This document shows, piece after piece, positions 37,101 to 52,100 of a stretch of DNA of 64,000 nucleotides. The DNA is from Oreocharis arfaki (taxonomy: Eukaryota > Chordata > Aves > Passeriformes > Paramythiidae): contig VZRR01008003.1 of assembly GCA_013398015.1 (NCBI GenBank), positions 66,912 to 130,911 of the forward strand, read 5' to 3'. How positions within the stretch are numbered: the first letter of the stretch is position 1; every line of letters begins with the position of its first letter. The notes beneath the pieces are model-generated. The model saw nothing but the letters and a program-made list of their open reading frames with translations, searched no databases and was not told the origin of the DNA. The position numbers and the translations under genes were made by a program.

Positions 37101-40100
37101 GAGTCTTCTGTAGAGAATAAAACCTGAAAAACAGCCTTCCAAGCAAAAACTTCTCACACCAAATCTGAACAAATATGGGAAAAGTAAAATCCTCTAAGAT
37201 TAAACTCTGGCACATAACCTAGTTATAGACAGGAATGCAGGAGCCTTAATCTAAGACAGAAATACAGTATGGAGAGGATCAGGTTTCCTTCTGTTGTTGC
37301 CTGGCAAAGTCACAGAAACAACCACAAGTGGCTAAAGAAACTCCTGCACTGGGGGCCATAACAAAAAAGCTACACATCTTGCTGATCAGCATTTTATATC
37401 AAGGGTCTTAGCATCTGCCCTGCCACCACACACAGTATCTTCTCAGTTCTAAAAATTTACAGGGCAAGGAAAACAAAGTTCAGTGCTGCTTCTGCAAAAT
37501 CCACCATGCATACATACTCATTAAATGAAGGGTAAATTCCCTAATCACTTTAAAGGAAAGTGGTTATGTTTTCCAGCTTGAACTCTGCAGTTGAAGACAC
37601 AAACAATATGCTGTAGTACTCTGACTGGTACTGACTGGTAAGCATTCAAACCAGCCACTGACCACCCAAAATTGTTACAGAATCTGAATTCAGAGCCTGT
37701 AATTTTATTATTAACTTGTCCATCTGTGTAAAATTCTAGTTTAACATTTTCTAGCATTAGAAATTCCTTTTCCTTGTGGTTATGGGGCTAAAGAATAGTT
37801 AATGGGAAGCAGACACATTACAAACACAACCGTTTCTGCATTTAAATGAAAATCACTGTTAGCAATATTAATCGTATTCAGTTAAAATTAAATAGAATTT
37901 TTCTGTTAGAGAAGTATATGCTAGAAAAAAACCTGCAAACACTTACAAATGCTCGAAGTTCTCTGCATGATCCAGAACTGGCATCTGTCTGCAGAGCTTC
38001 TGAATTTCTGCTATGTGTTCAGGATTATCGGTTCCCAAACCCGTAGACAAAATCTCAGATCGAATACTGTACTCATTGATCCACATCTTAATCGTGGGAA
38101 GGCTGGTAACCCTGACCTTGAATTACACAATATAACAAAGGGAAAGCACAGCTCTTCAATGGTCTCTCTCCAACTTAAAGCTGCTCTTTAAGTCAAACTT
38201 TAAACACAGCCCTACTGACTTACGCCTGGAGGCAATTCAGTTTTTCTGGTTTTCCACATAGGAAATTTCCCCACGTTTAACTGTTTTCCAAGTATCACCA
38301 TCATTTCCATTGTGATAGTGGCTCAAGTAACTGGCTGTTTGCCCTAACAGAACCAGGATGGCAAGAAGTAAACAATGCCAGCCCTGATCATGTAAGTGAC
38401 AGCCAAAATACACTTCACACAGTTAACTGCAAGTCCCAAACAACCCAAGAACTGCTGAGGAACTGGGGGGCACAATAAAAAAAAACCCAAAGCCTAGAAA
38501 TTGGTCAGAGGTTGAGATACACCATATGGGAACAGAAGCTATTGAAAAGTATGACTTCCAAATCAAATTTTCACTTGACTCGCTCCACAAAAATCAACAA
38601 GTCTGCTGGATGTTAGTGGACATGAAACTGTAGAACAAGAAAAATCCAAGAACAAGAGCACCCGTGTTTCCTATTTTGATCAAAAAAATAAAGTAGAAAA
38701 GCTTCAATGTTTTTTAATTTGCAGAAAAATTTACACTAAAACCAACTGCAAACTAGTGTAAGACCTGCAAGAGACAGCAGACTTACAATTGTAAACATAA
38801 TAAATTAAGTCTACTTCAAGAGCTGTTGGGTATCAGCAACCCATCTTGGAGGATCCAAGTTTCATTCTTCCAGAGGAATGTGACAAAGTGCAGAAGTGAT
38901 TTCACAAGACAAACTACTGAAACCCAGTACCTCCGAAATACACTTCTGTTACTAACTTTGTGGAATGCTCTTGGACCACATCCAGATATATGAAGATTTC
39001 ACAGTGTTGCCGTTCTATACCTACCATTGGGTCAACCCAAACTGTCTTGCCCAAGGTATGGACCACTTTTGCATGATGAAGTTTTCCTTTAATTTTGTGA
39101 TTAATGTGAGCAGTCACCTAGAAAAAACAAGTTGTCACTGCACTTGAGATGTAGGGATAGCAACACAGCTTTACAGTCACTTTAACTAAAAATGAAACAA
39201 TACCTTCTGAGCTTAACAATGAGAAGAGTATTCAGCAAATAAATACAGTTTTGAGTAAACCAGTGGAATACTCTAACTTAAATCTAATTTAGAATAGTAT
39301 TAGCTTTCAAGGAAAGAGCTTCCTTAATAAAAGATCAATCAAACACAGGTCAATTTACAGAGGAGACATTTTCCCTGTTCCTCCCCCAGAATCCAAAGCA
39401 GTGATAACCTATCCCAAAAGAAAGACATTTAAATCAGAGAAAAAAAATCCCATGAATGTCACTGTATTATTTCACAGGAAAAAAAAAAGAGAATTGTCCT
39501 TCTTGGAATCTGGCCCAATAGCAGGTATTTAGTGTCAATACTAGTAGGCCATGAAATCTGGTACCTAAGTTTACAGTTTGTAACTATTTTGTTGTAGAAA
39601 ATGACAGAGAGAGAAGGTAAAGAGCATGAAGGAAATACAATGCAAAACCTGCTTATTACCTTTGGATTCCATTCAACTTCATTATCTATGGGTTTTACCC
39701 TACAAACTATAATTTCCACAGCCTGAGGTGGCAGACTCTGAAACTTCTCAGGTAAGTGAAGCAGCTGATCACTATTAACTTGACTTGTCCTGCCTTCATC
39801 TATGTATTTAACTGTGACTTCAGAGACATTTTCTTCATCTTTTACTGGAGTCTCTACCACCTGAACCCTTCATAGAGTAGAAAAGAAACACAGAATTATT
39901 ATTCATTTAACCAGTTGTGCAGAGTTTTTTTTTTAAACCCACACTCATTTTAGAACAGGTATTTTTACATCCCACTCTGTAAGCCTGAGTGCATGTGTGG
40001 GGAATCATCCTGTTTGCCATTCAGGAACTCCAAGCAGGCAAGAGCTTTTTATAAGCATTATTGGCAGAGCAGCGATTTTTTACTGCTTTTGAGGATGGGC

Positions 40101-43100
40101 TTTTTTCTTTACCCAACAAAGTTTTAAAAAGCTTTGTATAAAAACATACACATGACTAAAATAAAAAACCAACAAGATTTTACCTGTGGCAAATGGCTCC
40201 CTCACATAATCCATAGAGCACTGACTTCTCCACGGTGTTAACAGAAATCCTATGTCCTGGTACCTTGAAATAATCATTCATTTCTTCAGCAAGAACTGTG
40301 TATTGGTCCTTTTGTCTCTTGACTATTCGACCAAAGTAGTTTGTTGCATGTACAATGAGGAGAGGCAGAATCTGAAAGGATCAAATACATCAGGAGCAAG
40401 GAATGATGGATAATTTCTTAAACCAATGAAATTTAAGTCTTTATATACAGATCACATACCTCTCTCCTGTCGCAGAAGGGATGACTCGGACCACTCAATA
40501 TGAGTTACCAGCAAGCTCCATTTATTGATCACCCGGCAATATCTTTTATAGCGTGCTTAACAAGCTCATGCATATTCTGTAATCTAGGCATAGGATTGGT
40601 TTCTGCCTTAACTGTCAGCCCCACCCATTGTTTCTCATTTCTCATGCCAACTTTCTCCTTTCTCTCACGACTTCTGCATTCTTTAGCAGTAGCAAGCATC
40701 CCGTTATCGTACAACTCCCACCTCAAGGACAGTGTGTCCTTGTCGGTTTGCACGTACGCCTTGCTTGCTCCAGACCCTCCTGTACCAGCTGTGCTATGCC
40801 TGCATGGCCCTTCTCGGCCAGCCAGACTCCAACACTCTCCAGCCCCAAAAGGTAACAGATGTTGCTGTACACACACATTTCAGAAAACAATGAGTTATTG
40901 TTGTCATTCTCAATGCCAAGTGCCCACGGTTCAGTCAGCAGTGGACAGCAATGTATGGAGCAAGAACTGTTGGGTGTCAGGTGATGGTGCTGTGTGAGCA
41001 CCAGTGAGTTCTGCCAATTATCTACCAGGCTTCTCACCACTCACACATTCTGCACCACTCCAGCTCTAAGCACTCTCCAGCCTTACAGGGGGTTTTATGA
41101 GAACTGACTGCTCTTCTTTGAGAAGAAGACTAAAATGACATAAATGAAGTTCTACAAACACGCAGCTGTGCACACCAATGCTGAACATGCTGCTGTGAGT
41201 GCACCTCAGGTAAAGCCCAAGTCTCAAAGGGAGCTGGAGACACAGACTCTTACTGGGATGTGAAGAACCACCATAACAAAGTCAACTCAATAGCCATGAA
41301 GGTTTCATGAATGTGGAACTGTTAAAAAAAAAGTCCATCTACAACAGCACTCTGCAGCAAAAGTCTTCCAAAGCGCTGACATTTTTGTAGGAAATAACTG
41401 AACTGTTCTACCTACAAGAGAGGAGCTGTACCCTGTTTTTTGGGGATACTATAAATGACGATACATTTTCTAATCCCAAGGCCACAAAATGCTCCATTTT
41501 CATCAAATTTGCATGAACATGTCAGCTAATCCTTCAACTTCTCTTTCAACTCCCAAACATTACTTTGTGTTTCCTCTACAAGAAATGTAACTGAAGTTTC
41601 TATAAACCTTCATCTTTGGTAATTTTGGTATATGGCCTCATATACCATGAGGGTATATATAGGGAAGGAATAAATAGAACACAAGTCCTCTTCCCATGGA
41701 ATGTCAATCTCCAAAGCAGAAAAAACATCTGAGGTAAACTCAGAACTACCTGCAAAACAGTTACAGTTCAAGCTAAAGACACAAGGAAAGTCTGGCACAC
41801 TAATTTATGCAGGGGAGAGAGGAAAAAGGCTAGAGAATAACAAATAGCCATGACAAATAAAATCCGTACTGTAGTAAGATTAATGGAATACAAAAAATAA
41901 AGTAACATGCTAACTAGCTGTTTAAGACCTGTCCTCTTGGTACCCAAGCCCAAGGAAAACTGTAACTTACTATCACACGTTCAGGTGTTTCTATCATTTC
42001 ATCTGCAATATTCTGGGCCATGTCTATTGATAAATTAATTTGGTGACGATCTGGACACGCTGTTCTGTTCCTACATTAAAAAAAAACACAACAGTTTTAG
42101 AAAAAAGCTCTTTGCTTTTAGTTGTAAACTATTTTTATGTGACTAGCAGTAGACAATAGAAAAAAAAATAATGAGCAAAACCTGGTTTAGATAAAAGCAG
42201 CCAACAGGAAAATTCATAAAGGAATCAGCAGCTATCATCATTAAGGGCACAAAAGCCTAACATTTCCTTACCTGCAAATCCCAAATGTTTTAAGAGAAGC
42301 ACACAGGGGCCTTGAAAATTTCTCATTTTCCTCAGATTCTAGCATCCTGGCAGTTGAATCATGAAGTTCTTCTGGAATTTCAGCTTCTGCATGCTTTAAA
42401 TACTGGAGAATCCCAGGTGAGCAACAGGAACTGTTCTCTGGCAGCAGGATGACAGACTTGGCCTTTGCATGTTCTTGATCTACAGAAGAATCCTAGAAGT
42501 AGTAAGAAATTATTTTGGAAAACTTTTATGTATCTACCAGTAATAATCCACTGTAGCACTACCCAGTCAAGGTTCACCCAAACCTTTATCACAGTGCAGA
42601 AGTTGTCAGTCAGGCATTGCAGGCGCTGCCTGAAGGCTCCGGGAGATGGGAAACTGAAATGGATCACACAAGTAGCATCTGTGATTCCCATCGGCTGCAG
42701 GGAGTCATCTGCTAAAACTAAGCACATGTTTCACACAGACATGTAAGTGTAATACTTCAAACATGGGAAGTAAAACATCACATAAACCATGGCTAATTTC
42801 CCACTGACTGGAAGATGTTTTTTTCCCCCAATACATTCCCGTAAGGCTTTTTATTTCTCCAGTAAATAAATCCCATCGGCACATGGCAGACACAGCATTT
42901 CACGTCAGTCTCACATAATTCTCTATTCCCTGTCAGCACCACAGAATACAGAGAATTGAGCACAGCCAAGTAATTCACAGGTTTAAGACAGCAGACACTT
43001 GAAATACTGCAGGAATTCTCACAGCTCTGTATGAACCTACAAAGCAGAGGGAAGTCAATCTTTTTGTTTTTGTATAAAATGGAAAACAAATTTGGTTTGA

Positions 43101-46100
43101 AAATTATGAATAAAGCCTTTTGTTACTGAAAAAAAATTGAAAAAAAATCTAATAGAACTTACAAAAAATTACTACAATACATCTTTGGAGTTTGGAAATT
43201 ATTTTAGATTTAGTATCTCCTCTGTAGCACAGACAATTGTGCAATAATGGCAAATCTTTGAAAATACTGGCAGTTCTTTTAACTAAGCAGGGAAAACAAC
43301 AGGAGAAAAGAGTAGAAAATAAAAAAACGGCTGTAGCACTAAGAAGTAAACAGAGAACTGGAGAGAGTTCATTGGGCTCTGCCCCTGTGGAAGTGGTGAG
43401 ATAACCCAGTGTAAGTGCTTGGTGTACATCTGAGCTCTGCATTAAGATACAATCCCAACCAGGGAGAGAATCCTCACCTAACACAGCAGGAGTGCCAGAA
43501 CTGTGCATTTTTCTCCACCTCTCCAAGACACACTTGGCATTACACTTACTCTCCTTATGTTTTCTCAAGGAAACTATTGAGTTGCTCTTCAGTGCCTGCA
43601 TGACAAAGTGAAAAGTTACACGTTCCTGCAATGCTGCAGTACTTGCTCTAATCAACTCTAATAAGCAGAATCTCTTATTAGAACGTAGCACACTTTACCA
43701 TGAAGAGACACACGAAAAGAGGAGTTAACGAAATTTAGGTTGCTTATATGAAAAAAAATATATTAATGGAGATAAGGTTCATTAATTTCCTGTATAAAAA
43801 GAAAATTAAAAGCTCGAGTTCCCATGGATTAATACAATTAGACAGGCATTTAAGAAAGTAAGAATTTCATTTCAAGCTTTCCCCCCATTAATGTGTCCTC
43901 TCCGAGTAGATTCCATGATCTAAAAACACACGGATTCATGTTTCAGTCTCTCAAAACAAGCACTCTTCATTAAGTCAACCCTTGAAATATTTTCATAGGC
44001 CAGGTAAGATATTTGAAGTTGGTGTACACAAGGATTACTATGAACAGATTCAATCAACTTTAACATCAACAAGCACTTTTAAAAATGGTGGCAGGGTTGG
44101 TTTTGATATGCTTGAACCCTCAAATATTCAAGGAAAATATGTTACAAAGCCACAATCCCAAACCAGATTTGCTTCCATTAACAATCATCAAAGAATAAGC
44201 ATTACACTAGTATTTTCATCAGGAAAGAAACCTCTAAGCATCACAGGATCTATTCCAGCTTCTGCAAGGGAATACATTCCCATGTTTCAGGACTTCCATA
44301 TCTCTTCCCAGGACACAGGAACAATCCAGCCACACATCCTTTGCTATCCAACGCTGAAGCTTTTAATTGTGCCATCCTCACAGCTTCCCTCCTTTAGCAA
44401 ATAATCTCCACCACAAGAGATGTTCCTATTGTTATGTTGCTGCATATATTCATTACTATAATATCTGCAGAAATAACTGTGGTATGAGAAGTCCTAGTCT
44501 CCACCTCTGAAATGCCAAGTTCCTAATCCCTGGAAAAGGGTGTGAAACGGGGGTGTGTTCCACTGCAGGTAACTTGGAAGCAGCTTTATGCCAGTTTTAA
44601 GAAAATGCATATTGAGCCTTCTTCCCCTCATTCCTGACAACGTGAAGCTTAAACTCAATTCTGGTAGACTTTCACAGGAGGGCAGAAAATATATCTTTCT
44701 ATTCAGGGAAATGGTTGTCTAAAAGTTCCACTGCCCCAGAGCAGAAAGCAACACCACGGAACTTCCTAACACAATGCCTTAATTTTTCTCCCCAACCCCA
44801 CTACTGAAAACAATAAAAATTACAAAAACTGACAAGACATTCACAGGAAAAAAAAAAGCCAGTTTGATACAAATCACAAGTTCCAATCTGACAGAGAATG
44901 CTGGTAAGAATTAGGAAATTCATCAGGATTCCTATTTGCTGGCAGTCAGTTTGGGGTTACTTTTAGCATGAATATGTAACTTCCAAATTCACATTCCTCC
45001 TTTATTCTCAGAAGCCAAGATATTTTAGTTTGTTATGACTTTAAATTTTTTTAAAAACCCCACTTATCTAAGTTTAAATACTTTCTTACCTTATGAATCA
45101 TCTCTACTTCAGTTACTGAGTCAGTGCATACCAGCACCTTCTGAAGATTCCTCTGGGTAAAATCCAGTATTTTGAGTAACTCAGTAGTTCTGCTGCTGTT
45201 CATGCAAGATTGCACCACCTAAAAGCAAATACAAAACAAAGGGCTGGCAAGTCATGTATCCCATAGATATTTTACTATGGAATTATTCCTAATCCTAACC
45301 GTAATGCAGCCATACAATGACCCCTTCAGTTCTACTCAATCATTAACACTTCTCACAAAACCTCGTGGGTTTTCAGTTTCCTGACATGCTCAGTGTCTAC
45401 TTTAGGAGACTTCCCAGCATTTAAAATCCACAAACTATTCCATTTTGAGACATGGAGTAACTCAAATCACACTTAAACCATTTTGTATTATTCTTAAGGG
45501 CTACACCACACTGACTGGAAACTAAGTGACAAGATACCTAAAAATATGTAGTAATAGGCCTTGTGCAAATCTCAGGTCTAAAGTCTGGTACTGTGTGACA
45601 CACAGCAGCAAATCAAGTGCCTTACTAGATCTGCATTGAGACTGCTTAACTTGTAGTTCTGCCAGTCACAGTTAACAACTGCAAAAACATTCTGGTCAAA
45701 AACTGTACTGTTTGCAAATACATCTCATCGAATTTAGACTCATTTGCACTAACCATAAAATATTCAAGGGACTACCTTCATCTCACTCCTATAAAGGAAG
45801 GTAAGAGACTTCCAGCTTCTTCAGTGACTCACTTGCACGTGATTTCTAACAGCCACTTCAGCTCACAATGGGAGGCAGCACTGCAGCACCACCTGCTTCC
45901 AATAAACCATCAGCAGCCATCTATCCAAGCAGTGACACTGCTCCCAAAGTTTTACCTGTTGCACATTTCCAAAGATGGCAGCTTCTTCAATAACTGTTAT
46001 CACAATGTAAGGATCATTCATGAACTCCTTAATCAAGTGTGTGATGTGTTTATTCCACTGAGTTCCCACAGCAATGATCTGATGTGGTGGATTCCCCCGT

Positions 46101-49100
46101 GCCTGAGCAGTGGCTTTCTTGTAACAATCCAGTATAGTAAATACCTAGGAAGAAAAGAGGTTTTTTTTTTCTCATCTCATCATAGTCCAGTGAGCTCATG
46201 ACAGGCCAGAAAAATACACTGTTAGAGCATACAGTTTTTTTCCAGTCACAAAGCCACAACCACAGCAAACGACAAGCTTCACAACCCAGAAGGAAGAGTT
46301 TGGTATGCACACTCTTATCCTATTCTTTGAATGACTTCTGAAGCAAGAGAAAGCAACAGGACAGCATGCAGTGACAGCATATGCACGTGCACTGCAATGC
46401 AAGACTCTGTCCAGAGAAGACTGAAATCTCAGGAAAAGGATCTGCTCAAATCTACAATATAGTAAGCCTAGACAGAGGAGACCTGAGAGGGCAGAGGCAT
46501 TCAGCAAAAACTAGGTGCTAACTAGAAGACAAGCCCAACTTGCTATCACAGTAATTTGCAAACACACACACAAAAAAAAAAAAAAGAAAAAAAAGAGGGG
46601 AGTCACCATAAACCCAATTCCAGTGGTTTTTTCCTCAGCGTGTGCTACTGCACATGCACAACTGGAACAGCATTTTGCCATTTACCTGTTCAGTAGTGTC
46701 AGAGAACAGCACCTCGATCTCATCAAGAACAAGATGGCAAAGCCTACACAATAACCAAGTGTCATGTTCCAGCAGTCTCAGGAGGTTGTACGGCGTAGTC
46801 ACTACTACTTCACCTGCAAGATGGAAGAAAAGACTGGTACCATTAATTTACAACTTGAAGGACTATATTAACATGACACCAAAGGTCAGGGTAGCTTTAA
46901 TAAAAAGGATCACATCTGAATTTCAGATGCACTGTCTTGAAGCTGAGAAGAGTTTGTTTGTATTTTTCTACATGTTTTCCAAGACATGAAGAAGATGACA
47001 AGACATGCAGAGGCTCTGATATTCTGAAATCCAGTGAAATGTCTGAAGGTTAACAAGTTTACAAAGCAGGATGTAATTTCATTTTCCAGTAAGGTGCTGG
47101 AAGTAGAGGTAAGAACTTCAGAACCAAAGAGCCAGAAGGGAAATATTTATAAATATATACAAGAGCAACTTTAGGAAAGTTCAGTTTCAACAGTGAAACA
47201 AAGCACAAATTGTAGCTTACGAATTTACATACACGACTGTGCCTGTGTATCTATCTACACATAAAAATAAAACCACACCAATCCTCACTGGTGCAAATAC
47301 ACCAACAGTTCTGCTACTGAAAGGTCTGAATTCATCCAGCAGGCTCAAACTTGAATGATGGATGAAAGAATACCAACTGCTGAAATCAAGTTGTACACAA
47401 TCCTTCCTAGTTTTATCCATAGTTCTTATTCCCTTGGCACAAGAGCCACTTTTGAAAATGCAGTTATCAACCAAAGGTTAACAAAGGGATCAAACAAGAA
47501 CACACTTGAATGTTTGAAGTACATACATCTAAGCAGGACAAGTCCCCCAACAGCTTTTTTATTACTTCTATGCTGTTTCTCTGTGGAGCACCCTCTGCAC
47601 ACTACTGAGTTAGATGCACAAAGTGCTGAGCATTTACTGCATCAGAAAACCACCACTTAAACAAACAAAACCCCCACATTCACTTTATAAACCAAAAACT
47701 TAAGCAGAAATTGTTCTTCCACATGCTCCTGCAATTAAGGCAGCCCACACTGCCTTCAAACGTAACTAAAATGACAGAAAGCATTCTTACAGCATCTGAT
47801 TTCCACTTGGCTGGCTGCTTCCTTGTTCTGCCCAAGGATTATCAGCATTGGATGAAGGCATCTGCAGCCTTTCCTGTATGTTTGCAGTAGGTCAAAAACA
47901 AGTTGCGCCTTCTTCCATCCAGGACATAAAATGAGTGCTAGTGGCTACATATACAGGTACAAAAATTGACATCACAATGTTAGACATGATTCTTAAGGTT
48001 CTGTCCTTTTGTCTTACTTGGGGTTGTACTGGGCCATTTTCAGAGGTTCCTTACCACCTCAATAATTCTGTTTCTGTGATCTAATACAAGCTAGAAAATG
48101 AATTACAGTATTTAAAACTGCTAATACCCATTTCAGTTTAATGAGTACATACTAGTCATGCAGAAACAAAGCACCACTGTGTATCTAAGTGCCAGGGCAT
48201 GAACCACTTGTTAGGGATTGCTTTAAAAATAAGTTTGGGACTCCCCCATTCACACAGTTCATCCAGTTCCTCTAAGGAGAGGCTTTACAGAAGCTGGCAG
48301 GCATCATGAAGATACACTGAGATAACATCAATGCAGACATTCCAAACACCCAGAGTAGTAACAGGTTTTCTGGTCTAATATATACATACTCCACTCATGT
48401 TTGGCGAGGCTTGGTAGTCACCTTCCAACTGCAAAAGTGTGAGCACTGGTGGAATATATAATAAGGGATCATTTCCCTGATGGGAGATGACAACAACATC
48501 ATATCCCCGAGCTACTGGTGGCCAACAGTAAGACTCAGTGAAGGTAGGGCCTGAAAACTTGTTCCAAGCAAGTTCCTACAGAAAGAGAAATTAGGAGTTT
48601 CCCATGAAATCTATGTACTTAAACACCAACAAAACAAGACAAACATAATGAGTGATTTAAAAGCTTTTGACCCAATACATAATACATGTCCTTAAAAGGT
48701 AATATGAAAAAAATCACCTTCTGGGCTGAGTTGTTAAAGTACTGTATTAAAATTCAAATCCACTTGTAGCAGTGGTTAATAGACCATTAAAAAAAAAAGT
48801 GTAAAATTCTTACAGCATTTCTCCAAAGCTTCATTTATTCAACCACATGAACAACCTTGTACACATTGCTCAAACTGAGGTATTACTGTAATATTTAGTA
48901 TGTAAATTTGAGGTATTAAACTTGTCTTAAAAAAATGATCAATGTACTATGCATGATATCAGCTTTACCTTTTTCAGACCATCAAAAAGTGGTGCTGTTT
49001 CCAAAAATGATGATGGCTGAATTTTCTTGCTCAGGAACACAAAGTTTTTTTCTTCCCCAACATTTTGAAAACTCTGAAACCATGAGACAAATAATGACAA

Positions 49101-52100
49101 AGGCTACACTTAACAAAAGGGATTTAAGTTACACAAAATTCAGAAGCACTCACTGTATTCTAAAAATGGCATTTTGATGTAAACGAATCAAATTCTAAAC
49201 TCACTTTAAATATGATTTGTACACAAAAACTCATTATTGCTATTTCTTAAAAGAAAGATTTCCAAAGATAGTTGTAACACAACTGTCTTAAACCCTCTAG
49301 AGATGCACTGGGTGCTCTGTGTACAGCTGGCACCCAGTCCCACAATGAGCAGCAAGAGGCAGGGACTGCAGTCACAGCACAGATGGCAATTTCTCTCCAT
49401 TGCTCCTTCTCTCTTCTTTCCTCTGCTCCAGTGCAGCCCCTTCAGGAACACCTGCACAGAGTTCCTCCTACTCCTCTGACCCCAGCACTGCCTGATTCTC
49501 ACTTTCTTTTTTGTTCCCTTCCCTGTGTTTTTGCCGTTTCTTAAACTCAGAGAGACATCCCAAACTTGGCTGGCTGGCTCAGCTTTAGCCTACAATGAGT
49601 TTTGTTTCCAACGCAGGTGCAGTCAGCCCCTGACCTCCTTCCACAAAGGCTCAATGCTACTGAAGCCAAAGTTTTTGCACAAGAGAAGTTAAATGAAAGT
49701 TAATGTTTGAAATACCTGTTTGTCATCTTCAACTGTGTGTGTCTGGAGGAAACTGGAATTTAAGAACTGTGGAAGCCTGAGAAACAGAGATATTAAATCC
49801 AACATAAATGCAAAAGAAAAACATCATTTATAAATACCACCAGTATTTTCCAAATGTCACGAAGCAATTCACTCCAAGTATTTCCGACGTATCTATGTCA
49901 ATGAGAAAAACCCTCAATACAAAAGGAGAATTGAAAAATCATCACTTAGAAAACAAAACTTAGTGAAAACATCCCTTCAGAATCTTTTTCAAAGTTAATT
50001 GTAAATTCCCTGACATTAGAAGAAAAATAGACTGGACTGTAGAAAAAAGGCTTCTTAAAGTCTGAAAACATAAAACAACTCATCTTTGTATCAGTTAGAA
50101 ACTGAAGTAGGAAATTCTCCTGGGGTTTATCACATATGCATCAACTGACCTGCAGCACAGTGAAAGCATTGCAAAAATTGACCCAGTCATATTCCATTAA
50201 GTCTGAAAACTTTAAAAATCACACCAAGAACAAAATAAAGCAACTTAACATATTTAGTATGCAGAAAGATACCTCCCCACCACACCCCTGCTGTCAAGCT
50301 ACTGTTTAGAAAAAAATGGTATTTTTCTGGTCTGGGTAACTATCAGCATCTTCAAAGTCCCTCCTTCCCCAAAAGCATGTGTATGCACCTTCCCTCACCC
50401 TCTGCCCTTCAGAGGCCTAAGAATACGGAAACATTCTACAGCTCCCAATTATCTGATCACAGAATCATTCCCAACATTTAACATGCTGCACGATACCTCT
50501 CTGTTTGAACTGCTTTATCTTCCTTGGAAGGCAAACCTGGCACAGTATGGACCACCTAGAAAGAGAACACATTTTAAGCACTAATATACTGTTTAAAACC
50601 AGTATTTAAGCACTAACATACTGTTTAAAACCAGTATTTAGAATACAAAGTTGAAAGTGGTTTTCTTAACCAACTGCGGGATTCTCCAAATATTTTGCAG
50701 CATTCTTCAACAAATTTGAAGTTTTTTTGACTAAGGCAACAATTTTGATGAAACAAACCTCAGAAGACTGTCCAAGAATAACAAGCTGAATGACTATAGC
50801 ATTCCTAATCTGGCCTACGTATGTTTACTTTAGTTTGTATTTCACAATTTAAGACAAAATATAATACTTACAGGCACAGCATTGTCATTTAGAACTGTGC
50901 TTGACCTCTGGCATGTCTTTTCAAGAACAGAATTACAACCAGCAAGACCTAAAAAGGTAAACAAAATGGAGATACCCACTTCTGATTATCTGAATACATA
51001 AAAAGCCAGAGATGGACACCACGTGTCCCAAACAATGGGCACCAAACCAAGACAGGACGTTCACATTCCACACATCCAACTAAACACACCAAGTGCTGCA
51101 TGTAGGATTGTCTCCCACACATGTGGGTCCCACCTGGCTCAAGATGTGGTGACAATTCCCCAAAGGGCAGTTTTGGCCTGGCAACAAATGTAGGACCAAC
51201 AAACTCCACTGGAACACACTCAGAATTTAATGACACTTCATTGTCAGAATCATCTGGAGAACTCTCTGCAGTCCCTTCAGCTTCCTTGTAATATGCAAAG
51301 TGCTTTGCAACCAGATCATCGTTAATACAGATCTACAAAATACCAGAAGAAGCTCTTTATTGATCAGTGTCAACAAGCAATAAGCTACACCAGCACAAAC
51401 TCGTTTAGAATTTATGTGAAGCTTTAAACAAAAGTAGTGCTTTCATCAATGATAAAAGAATCCCAAACAAAACCAACCAAACAAAACCCCAGACATAAGC
51501 AGTACCAGTGAATGCTTTCTGTTGAATACTAGTTCTAAAAAAAAGGGAAGTCCAATCTTTCTGTATGCTCTTTCAACAGGTTTATGGTTTTGGCCAAAAT
51601 TCTGTAATGAATTAACTCTTTCTATGAGCCCTACACATCCTAAAAGAACCCTCTAATTCAATCAAGCCTGTTTATTTCTTTTGGATTCAGCATGCATCAA
51701 AATCTCGCAGGAAAAATAGCTACCACAGCTGCTGAGGTCTGACAGTAGCTACAGAAGAGATTTGACACAAGTTACACATTTTGGCAAGTGAAACTAGACT
51801 GGATTTTTTTTTCCAGCTCCTTGAGGACTCAGCTGTATACCAGAGTGTGAACTTTGAGTTATTTTTAGTTTTATGCAGCTGCCTTACTGAAACATCTTCA
51901 AATATGATACCACAAGAAGTACACCAAATAATTCATACAGCTGTCCACTTAAGTACTGGCTGGACTTCGCTTGCTTGTCAATAATTTAAAAAAAAAAAAA
52001 GGTTCATATAGAGAAAAATACAGGTTCTGCCTATTGGAATTTCTCCAGAGATTTACAGTGAACAGAACTGTAATAAAAAACCTGTAAGTTAATGATTTAG

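Larger units (their letters stand above)
42584..49073 (-). other. TDRD12: TDRD12 exons 11-18: helicase-like region, degenerate motifs
   Basis: Residues about 326-704. Motif equivalents can be followed: DVVVISHQGNDPLLY (391-398) where a DEAD-box P-loop belongs, LILCPGWKKAQ (motif Ia), VVVTTPYNLLRLL (Ib), LVLDEIE (II, 504-507), IIAVGTQW (III) and ITDATCVIHFSFP (near VI). The P-loop Gly-Lys-Thr is absent and DEAD is DEIE, so ATP hydrolysis is unlikely; mammalian TDRD12 also departs from the DEAD consensus. RNA binding or a structural role remains possible. Confidence 0.88.

Noticed and set aside
43149..43691. 180-codon minus-strand frame taken as one protein
   Set aside because: Only 43478-43595 is coding (TDRD12 exon 17); the rest is read-through into flanking introns.
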